Source: Methanomassiliicoccales archaeon | Lineage (GTDB): Archaea; Thermoplasmatota; Thermoplasmata; SG8-5; JAGLSY01 | NCBI GenBank assembly: GCA_030672365.1 | Contig: DAOVGM010000012.1 | Span: 1-36,570, forward strand | Reading direction: 5' to 3' | Length of the DNA: 36,570 nucleotides | Shown: positions 31,945 to 36,570 of the stretch, one piece after another | Position numbering within the stretch: the first letter of the stretch is position 1 | Layout: every line of letters begins with the position of its first letter | Position numbers and translations under genes: made by a program | Notes under the pieces: model-generated | The model's input: the letters and a program-made list of their open reading frames with translations, nothing else | Databases searched by the model: none | Told to the model about the DNA's origin: nothing

Positions 31945-31953
31945 CTTTTATCA
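31945..31953 (+). promoter_or_regulatory. TATA box of the bud32 operon
   Basis: CTTTTATCA centred 26 bases before the ATG at 31975; leaderless. Confidence 0.65.
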
Positions 31954-31974
31954 TATGACGTTTTTCCACATTCA

Positions 31975-32583
31975 ATGGAAGTCATCAAGCGCGGTGCAGA
32001 GGCCGTCATTTCAAAAGGCCAGTGGCACGGCAGGAGCGTTGTTGTGAAAGAGCGGGTCCCGAAGAACTATCGGAACCCGGAACTCGACGGACTGCTCAGG
32101 CGAACCCGCATAAAACGGGAGTGCCAGTTAATCGTCGAAGCCCGTAATTTTGGAGTCATGACGCCCATAATCTACGATGTCGATGTCCGCAATTCCAAAA
32201 TAGTTATGCAGAATATAGAGGGCACGACTGCCAAGGAAATGCTGCAAGCCAGTAATGACAGGATGGAGCACGCGAAGGCCGTCGGCAGAAGCACCGGCCT
32301 TCTTCACGCGAACGACATCGTGCACGGCGATTTGACGACCTCCAACATGATTTTTGCTGGTGAGGGGCTGTACTTCATCGACTTCGGGCTAGGGGAGAAG
32401 AGCGCCGAGGATGAGAATAAAGGGGTCGATCTGCACCTCCTGAAAGAGGCTGTGGACAGCGCGCACTCCGAGTTCCCGGGGCTCTATGAAGCGATGGTCG
32501 AGGGATATCTGGCTGCGTATCCGGAGGGCCAGAAAATCGTGAGTCTTGTTGACGAAATCGAGAAGCGGGGGCGGTATTCATGA
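31975..32583 (+). CDS. bud32: Kae1-associated kinase/ATPase Bud32
   Basis: A 202-aa small kinase-fold ATPase, a KEOPS subunit that supports Kae1 in making t6A37 on tRNAs. It has Lys25 (VVVKERVPKNYRNPELD), Glu49, the catalytic loop HGDLTTSN (117-124) and DFGLG (136-140), so all the usual Bud32 residues are present. In some archaea it is fused to or adjacent to kae1; here it stands alone, so kae1 must lie outside the window. Overlaps rdgB by ATGA. Confidence 0.94.
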   Translation: MEVIKRGAEAVISKGQWHGRSVVVKERVPKNYRNPELDGLLRRTRIKRECQLIVEARNFGVMTPIIYDVDVRNSKIVMQNIEGTTAKEMLQASNDRMEHAKAVGRSTGLLHANDIVHGDLTTSNMIFAGEGLYFIDFGLGEKSAEDENKGVDLHLLKEAVDSAHSEFPGLYEAMVEGYLAAYPEGQKIVSLVDEIEKRGRYS

Positions 32584-33131
32584 AAATCCTGTTCGCAACC
32601 GGCAATCCCGGTAAATTGAAGGAAGTCAAGAGGCGTTTTGAGAGGGAGGGCATCGAGGTCGAACAGCTGGACGCTCCGTATCCGGAGATCCAGTCGGATT
32701 CGCTGCGGGAGGTCGTCGAGCACGGCCTGAAATGGCTTGGCCAGCAGCATCCTGGAAAAGCCATCATGATTGACGATTCAGGTCTCTTTATCGATGCCCT
32801 GAACGGATTTCCGGGTGTTTTCTCGGCCTACGCGCTGAAGTCTATGGGATGCGCCGGCATTTTGAAACTGCTGGATGGGGTGGAAAATCGCGGTGCGATT
32901 TTCCAATGCTGCGCCGGATTCGTGGATTCCGGGGGAAAAATTAGGACAGCCAGTGGTGTCGTCGAGGGCGAGATAATTTATGAAGAGCGGGGGTCGGAGG
33001 GCTTCGGCTACGACCCTATCTTCAAACCTACTGGCCATGACCTGACGTTCGCCGAGATGCCGCTCGATGAGAAAAATAAAATATCGCACAGGGGCAAGGC
33101 CTTCTCGCAACTGGCCAGTATGATAAAATGA
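32580..33131 (+). CDS. rdgB: XTP/dITP pyrophosphatase (RdgB/HAM1)
   Basis: A 183-aa nucleotide-pool cleaner that hydrolyses XTP, ITP and dITP to monophosphates. Family marks: FATGNPGKLKEVKRRF at the N-terminus, IDDSGLFIDALNGFPGVFSA, and YEERGSEGFGYDPIFKP. It overlaps bud32 (ATGA) and the next gene (ATGA), so translation is coupled through all three. The bud32-rdgB neighbourhood is seen in several archaea. Confidence 0.94.
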   Translation: MKILFATGNPGKLKEVKRRFEREGIEVEQLDAPYPEIQSDSLREVVEHGLKWLGQQHPGKAIMIDDSGLFIDALNGFPGVFSAYALKSMGCAGILKLLDGVENRGAIFQCCAGFVDSGGKIRTASGVVEGEIIYEERGSEGFGYDPIFKPTGHDLTFAEMPLDEKNKISHRGKAFSQLASMIK

Positions 33132-33817
33132 AGGAAGGATTATCTACTCGGCTGACGCTCTTTTTCGTACCCATCATTATCAGCACGGCGGTCGTGATGG
33201 CCCTGTTTTTCTGGCTGTCAGAGGGCATGTTCCTCATCATAGGGGCGCTCCTTCTCGGCTATTTTATCTCACCATTCGGCCGCGAGGTCCTCATACCTCT
33301 GGCCATCATCGCCGTAATAGACCTGAAAGGGCTGATTTCGGTCCCCGACCTCATTCTCATAGCCATTACCGTGGTCTTCGTCGACGTCATGTGCTCGCTT
33401 TTCATTATCTGGAACTTGGAGCTGCTGAACAAACTGCCGAGAATCGGCAATCTCATCCGGAAATTCGCGAAGGCGGGGCGTAGCCGTCTCGAAAAGAGCC
33501 GGCGCTCGAAAATCGCGACCCTGAGTCTCACCCTTTACGTCGCCCTCCCGTTCCAGGGAAGCGGCGGCGTGGCCTCCTCCATTTTCGGAATGATGGGTGG
33601 CATGCGGAAGCGGAATGTGCTGGCCGCTGTGGTGGCCGGCTCCGCAATCGGCTCGTTCACGATTGCGGTTGCCGGATGGTACGTGGCCGAAGCCCTCGTC
33701 GACATCTTCGGCTCCGCGGTTTACCTGATATTCGGACTTCTTGTTCTTATTGCCGTGATTGCGTTTCTCGTGTTCCGTTTTTTCAAAAACAAGCAGGAAA
33801 TCGCCAACAGCCAGTGA
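33128..33817 (+). CDS. COG2426 membrane protein (putative small multidrug exporter)
   Basis: A 229-aa membrane protein with about six helices. Conserved stretches are FGREVLIPLAII and YVALPFQGSGGVASSIFG, which mark COG2426 (Sm_multidrug_ex), a family named as exporters on slim evidence. A basic amphipathic segment (about 103-135) separates the two halves. Third gene of the coupled bud32 operon. Transport substrate unknown. Confidence 0.83.
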   Translation: MKEGLSTRLTLFFVPIIISTAVVMALFFWLSEGMFLIIGALLLGYFISPFGREVLIPLAIIAVIDLKGLISVPDLILIAITVVFVDVMCSLFIIWNLELLNKLPRIGNLIRKFAKAGRSRLEKSRRSKIATLSLTLYVALPFQGSGGVASSIFGMMGGMRKRNVLAAVVAGSAIGSFTIAVAGWYVAEALVDIFGSAVYLIFGLLVLIAVIAFLVFRFFKNKQEIANSQ

Positions 33818-33869
33818 GGGCTACCCAAGGCTAAAGCCAGGGGCATCCCTTACATAATTCACACCTATC

Positions 33870-33923
33870 GCCATCAATTTGATGGCTGTCGCCCCTTATC
33901 CACATATCTGGCTATCGGGGCGA
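33870..33923. other. Hairpins between convergent genes
   Basis: GCCATCA (33870-33876) / TGATGGC (33880-33886) with a three-base loop, and TCGCCCC (33889-33895) / GGGGCGA (33917-33923). Both are perfect 7-bp stems in the 126-base gap between convergent genes; a termination role for both is possible. Confidence 0.4.
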
Positions 33924-33943
33924 GGTGCAAATTCAGTAATTAA

Positions 33944-35290
33944 TTATTCTGGCGGAGCCTGGGGTGGGATCGGCGGTGGTGGTGGAAGGCCCTCCTGTTC
34001 ATCCGGATAAGCCAGAATTTGGTCCTCGTCGGGTTCGTGGCCGGCCGGCTTCTCCGCTGGCTTGCTCAAAAGATTGCCTATCAGCAAAATCCCGAACAGG
34101 AATACGATACCGAGCCAGAACAACGGTTTGTACAAGAACAACTGGCTCGAGGGTCGGGCTGTCACGTCGATTCCTATGACCGCGCTGGTCTCGTTGAACG
34201 TCCAGTCCCATCCGGCATTGAATTCGGTCGGAACCGCGCTCACCGACAACCCCCCGAAATGAAACGAGCCCAGCGGGTCGGCGATGACCCAGTAGCCCAT
34301 GTCGTCGCGGATGGCGTGCACCTCGACGTGGGTATCGTACCAGCTGACAATGCTCTGGCTCACGTTCTGGAAGTCCTCGCTGTTGTTGCCGATATAAACC
34401 GCCGCGAAGGCATGGCCGTCGATCAGGTACATTCTGGGCGTGCCACCGATCTCCCTCACCATCGCCGCTATGAGCATGGAAAAATCCTCGCAATCCCCGG
34501 ACTTGGTGCTTAGACACTCTTCCGGCGACTGCCAGATGTCCTCGCCCTCCTGCTCCAGGTCGTAGCTGATGTTCGACAGCACGAAATCGAAAATCGCGCA
34601 GAGCTTGTCGACCCCGTAGCCGATGCCCAGCGGGACTGTCGCATAGGCTGCCACATTCTCCACCGAAGCGGATTCCAGGGTCACGAGGGTGTTGACCCTG
34701 TCATAATATGCCTTTTCGTTCACGCTGTAAGAATAGGTGCTGGCAGAGCCCAGCGGGTCTACATGAAGGGCGTCGGGCTCGAAGCGAATCCAGTTGCTGT
34801 TGCCGTCCATGAGCTGGACCCAGGTGCCTGCCCTGTGCTGGAGAACGTCGACCGAAATCCTGTAATTTGTGAGGCCGGATGTATCGGGCCCGGTGATTGC
34901 CAGAATGCCGACATTCACCGTCTCACCTCGCGGAATCATGAGAAATACATCTTTCTCGAAGCGGTGGCCAGTATCTGTCCATTCGAAGGCAATCCTATTC
35001 AGAAAAAGGTTGAAGTTGCCGATATTGTTCGCGAAAACGTCGATTGCACCCCCGTACCCCTCGTAAAGCGAGCCGACGGAGAACTGCACGGTCATGTCCG
35101 GCTCGTCGTGAATCGTGGCGGTTGAGGTGATCGGGCTGTGCGCCGGACCCGTCGTCGTAGGCACTGGCTTGACGTAATCCGAGGCAGAATATCCCTCGAT
35201 GTTCCCCTTGTAGTTCATCGACCAGGAGGCACCGGCCATGCTGATGATGAACATAATTGTCAAAATCACCGTCGGCAATCGATTTTTCAT
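33944..35290 (-). CDS. Membrane-anchored transglutaminase-like protein
   Basis: A 448-aa exported protein. A signal or anchor helix is at about 5-24, an extracellular beta-rich domain at 55-180, and a transglutaminase-like domain with the triad Cys267 (KSGDCEDFS), His293 (DGHAFAAVYI) and Asp338 (IADPLG). A second membrane helix at about 388-408 precedes a short, Pro-rich cytoplasmic tail (poly-Pro near the end). Such domains in archaea are usually proteases or amidases rather than cross-linkers. The ATG at 35290 is chosen because of the signal peptide and a TATA box 28 bases upstream; the frame is open to 35365. Substrate unknown. Confidence 0.82.
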   Translation of the reverse strand: MKNRLPTVILTIMFIISMAGASWSMNYKGNIEGYSASDYVKPVPTTTGPAHSPITSTATIHDEPDMTVQFSVGSLYEGYGGAIDVFANNIGNFNLFLNRIAFEWTDTGHRFEKDVFLMIPRGETVNVGILAITGPDTSGLTNYRISVDVLQHRAGTWVQLMDGNSNWIRFEPDALHVDPLGSASTYSYSVNEKAYYDRVNTLVTLESASVENVAAYATVPLGIGYGVDKLCAIFDFVLSNISYDLEQEGEDIWQSPEECLSTKSGDCEDFSMLIAAMVREIGGTPRMYLIDGHAFAAVYIGNNSEDFQNVSQSIVSWYDTHVEVHAIRDDMGYWVIADPLGSFHFGGLSVSAVPTEFNAGWDWTFNETSAVIGIDVTARPSSQLFLYKPLFWLGIVFLFGILLIGNLLSKPAEKPAGHEPDEDQILAYPDEQEGLPPPPPIPPQAPPE

Positions 35291-35312
35291 TAGATGAGGA
35301 TAAGCTGGGTAT

Positions 35313-35322
35313 GAAATAAAGT
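35313..35322 (-). promoter_or_regulatory. TATA box of the transglutaminase gene
   Basis: ACTTTATTTC on the minus strand, centred about 28 bases before the ATG at 35290. Confidence 0.55.
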
Positions 35323-35386
35323 TTTTGCCGAAATGGTGGGTCGGGCAAGGGCTAACTTTGCTCACTGATGTTCACAAAGTTGGCCA

Positions 35387-35409
35387 ACTCGCTTACAAAA
35401 ATAGCGAGT
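35387..35409 (-). terminator. Hairpin at the 3' end of tRNA-Pro
   Basis: ACTCGCT and AGCGAGT pair over 7 bases, with a run of five T in the loop on the minus strand, directly after the tRNA. It could stop transcription or guide 3'-end processing. A second hairpin, AACTTTG / CAAAGTT, lies at 35354-35381. Confidence 0.4.
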
Positions 35410-35482
35410 GGGCCCGCCCAGATTTGAACTGGAGGCTATAGCTCCCAAAGCTACAAGTCTAACCAAGCTAACCCACGGGCCC
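35409..35482 (-). tRNA. tRNA-Pro (anticodon UGG)
   Basis: A 74-base cloverleaf. The acceptor is GGGCCCG / CGGGCCC with discriminator A. The anticodon stem GTAGC / GCTAT encloses TTTGGGA, giving anticodon TGG. The T arm is TCCAG-TTCAAAT-CTGGG; the D stem uses G-T pairs. CCA is not encoded and no intron is present. A TATA-like TTTTTTATCG lies upstream in the region shared with tRNA-Val. Confidence 0.95.
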
Positions 35483-35532
35483 TATTTGATTGTGGCTCGG
35501 AATGGCTGGAACGATAAAAAACTTTTGCAAAA

Positions 35533-35541
35533 CATTTTAAT
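35533..35541 (+). promoter_or_regulatory. TATA box of tRNA-Val
   Basis: CATTTTAAT, about 28 bases before the first base of the tRNA. It shares an 83-base region with the divergent tRNA-Pro promoter. Confidence 0.6.
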
Positions 35542-35565
35542 GGATTTCGCCTATCCAGTGGTCAA

Positions 35566-35675
35566 GGGCCTATGGTCTAGTCGGTTTCATTGGTGGACCT
35601 CGGCAATCCGCCAATGCCGAAAATGACGTCGCCTTCACACGGCGAAGATCTCCGGTTCGAATCCGGATAGGCCCA
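35566..35675 (+). tRNA. tRNA-Val (anticodon CAC), split by a D-loop intron
   Basis: Exons at 35566-35586 and 35623-35675 join to a 74-base tRNA. The acceptor is GGGCCTA / TAGGCCC with discriminator A; CCA follows at 35676-35678 and may be encoded. The anticodon stem TCGCC / GGCGA encloses TTCACAC, giving anticodon CAC. The T arm is TCCGG-TTCGAAT-CCGGA. After removal of 36 bases the D region reads GTCTAGTCGGTTATGAC, as in other archaeal tRNA-Val. Without removal the D-loop would be far too long. Confidence 0.9.
35587..35622 (+). other. Predicted tRNA-Val intron in the D-loop
   Basis: A bulge-helix-bulge fold: TCGG (exon, 35581-35584 with its first T) pairs with CCGA (35617-35620); the bulges are TTT (35585-35587) and AAA (35621-35623). 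The intron itself forms a 10-bp hairpin, CATTGGTGGA / TCCGCCAATG, with one T-G pair and a nine-base loop. Cutting after the second base of each bulge, as archaeal splicing endonuclease does, regenerates the normal D-loop. The outer helix is the D stem itself and is separated by a few unpaired bases, a relaxed form. Confidence 0.8.
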
Positions 35676-35688
35676 CCACCCATCAATC

Positions 35689-35697
35689 TTTTTTATC
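35689..35697 (+). promoter_or_regulatory. T-tract: tRNA-Val terminator and carS TATA box
   Basis: A run of six T followed by ATC. It ends the tRNA transcript 14 bases after the tRNA, and as a TATA box lies 25 bases before the carS ATG at 35718, so one sequence can do both jobs. Confidence 0.5.
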
Positions 35698-35717
35698 TGA
35701 AAGCCATTCCCGACCCG

Positions 35718-36287
35718 ATGGGATTGCTCGTAATTCTCGCTCAGGCGGTCTGGTTCATACTTCCGGCGCTGGCCCCGAGTTCCGGGGCAGTGCTCGTGGG
35801 CGGAGGGTCGCCTATCGATTTCGGAAAGAAAACGAAGGATGGCTCCCGTGTTCTCGGCGGCGGAAAGACCTGGCGGGGACTGGCCGGCGGAACACTCACC
35901 GGCATGGTCTTGGGCACGATTCAGAACTATCTGGCTCTCAATGTTTTCAACGAGCCGAACTGGGCGTTCAGCACCTCTTGGACCTCCACATTCTTGATTC
36001 TCTTTCTCCTTGCATTCGGCTCTATGATGGGCGACATGCTGGGGAGTTTCTGCAAACGGCGATGCGGCAAGAAAAAAGGAGATAAATTCCCGGTTATGGA
36101 CCAGTACGACCTAATCATCGGCGCCTTCATCTTCGTGATACCCCTGCAATGGGCCTGGTTCAACGCCCACTACGTAGAGGGCCAGCACATATTCGGATTG
36201 GTTTTTATACTGATACTCATACCCCTTCTCCATCGAATCACGAACATAATCGGATTCAAGATGGGCAAAAAGGAGGTGCCGTGGTGA
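35718..36287 (+). CDS. carS: CDP-archaeol synthase
   Basis: An integral membrane enzyme of 189 aa that joins CTP and unsaturated archaetidic acid (DGGGP) to CDP-archaeol, the branch point of archaeal phospholipid synthesis. It has the family's VGGGSPIDFGKK and GGGKTWRGLAGG segments, the cytidylyltransferase-like loop KKGDKFPVMDQYD, and about five membrane helices. Standard length. It overlaps pyrE by GTGA, and AGGAGG near its end serves as the pyrE ribosome site. Confidence 0.93.
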   Translation: MGLLVILAQAVWFILPALAPSSGAVLVGGGSPIDFGKKTKDGSRVLGGGKTWRGLAGGTLTGMVLGTIQNYLALNVFNEPNWAFSTSWTSTFLILFLLAFGSMMGDMLGSFCKRRCGKKKGDKFPVMDQYDLIIGAFIFVIPLQWAWFNAHYVEGQHIFGLVFILILIPLLHRITNIIGFKMGKKEVPW

Positions 36288-36570
36288 GCGAAACACTCGA
36301 AACCATGATTCTGAAACTCGGGGCGTTCAGGACAGGCGATTTCACGCTGGCTTCCGGAAAGAAGAGCGATTATTACGTCGACCTGAGGGTCGCGATTACC
36401 AAGCCAGACTTTTTGAAGGCAGTCACCAGAGCCATGCTACCGCACACCGAGAACGTCGACATTATTGCAGGAGTGGAGCTTAGTGCAATACCACTGGCCA
36501 CGGCCCTTTCTCTCGAATCCGGGAAGCCTTACATCATGGTCCGCAAAAAGCAGAAGGAGCATGGCACCGG
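36284..36570 (+). CDS. pyrE: Orotate phosphoribosyltransferase, 5' part (cut by window end)
   Basis: The first 95 codons of an enzyme that makes OMP from orotate and PRPP in pyrimidine synthesis. It starts with GTG overlapping the carS stop, with AGGAGGTG six bases upstream. The N-terminus has the GAFRTGDFTLASGKKSDYYVDLR pattern, i.e. LASGKKSDYYVD, typical of OPRT, then ELSAIPLATALSLESGKPYIMVRK. The PRPP loop lies beyond the window. Confidence 0.93.
   Translation, partial: MSETLETMILKLGAFRTGDFTLASGKKSDYYVDLRVAITKPDFLKAVTRAMLPHTENVDIIAGVELSAIPLATALSLESGKPYIMVRKKQKEHGT

Noticed and set aside
1-36570. CRISPR array, complete insertion sequence or rRNA
   Set aside because: No regularly spaced short repeats, no transposase and no rRNA-like segment was seen.

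Overview
The window is archaeal chromosome. The evidence is a set of archaeal markers: PurP-type IMP synthesis, CDP-archaeol synthase (CarS), Pth2-type peptidyl-tRNA hydrolase, Bud32 kinase, archaeal Elp3, archaeal TyrRS and AspRS, a CPSF-like beta-CASP nuclease, and many genes with a TATA box about 25 bases before an ATG or GTG (leaderless style). Most of it is GC-rich with tightly packed genes. The mix fits Euryarchaeota in the broad sense, possibly Thermoplasmatota; I cannot place it more finely from sequence alone.

Layout. 79-2191 (minus) is a RecA/KaiC-like ATPase followed by two Ras-like small GTPases, preceded by a SHOCT/zinc-ribbon/TPR membrane protein (2438-3904). 4061-5664 is a tandem pair of COG1407-like phosphoesterases. 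5670-8143 (minus) holds a DUF2148 Fe-S protein, a metallo-beta-lactamase-fold hydrolase and an isocitrate/isopropylmalate-type dehydrogenase. 8227-9705 is TyrRS plus a small membrane protein. 9896-13307 has Pth2, a DUF1616-like protein, PurP and a zinc alcohol dehydrogenase. 13521-15778 has a TPD-motif nuclease related to eukaryotic CDIN1/C15orf41, then AspRS, with a structured repeat on each side of aspS. 16558-19296 is an ABC-2 exporter operon. 19398-22646 is a lower-GC accessory island: a YhcG/DUF1016 nuclease, a HEPN-like protein and a nuclease-like/DUF5655 protein. 22963-25261 has a PRC-barrel protein and a secreted beta-helix protein. 25489-31742 has a Memo-like protein, Elp3, a TPR-like protein, the beta-CASP nuclease, a PaaK-type ligase and a CBS protein. 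31975-33817 is an overlapping bud32-rdgB-COG2426 operon. 33944-35290 is a membrane-anchored transglutaminase. The right end has divergent tRNA-Pro and tRNA-Val genes, then carS overlapping a truncated pyrE.

The most unusual content lies between genes. Seven copies (plus a fragment) of an 80-135 base element share one fold: an outer stem, a conserved GAGCAGG / CCAGCGCA internal section, an inner 5-bp stem that changes sequence from copy to copy while keeping its pairing, a G-rich loop (GGGGG-NN-GGG) and a 3' G-tract tail. All copies lie on the plus strand whatever the direction of the flanking genes. Related variants without G-tracts occur at 16329-16509 (minus) and 22822-22904 (plus). A second structured family flanks aspS, and a third hairpin module is found both alone (3995-4060) and nested inside one of the G-rich elements (31767-31902). 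The tRNA-Val(CAC) gene appears to carry a 36-base intron in its D-loop with a bulge-helix-bulge fold.
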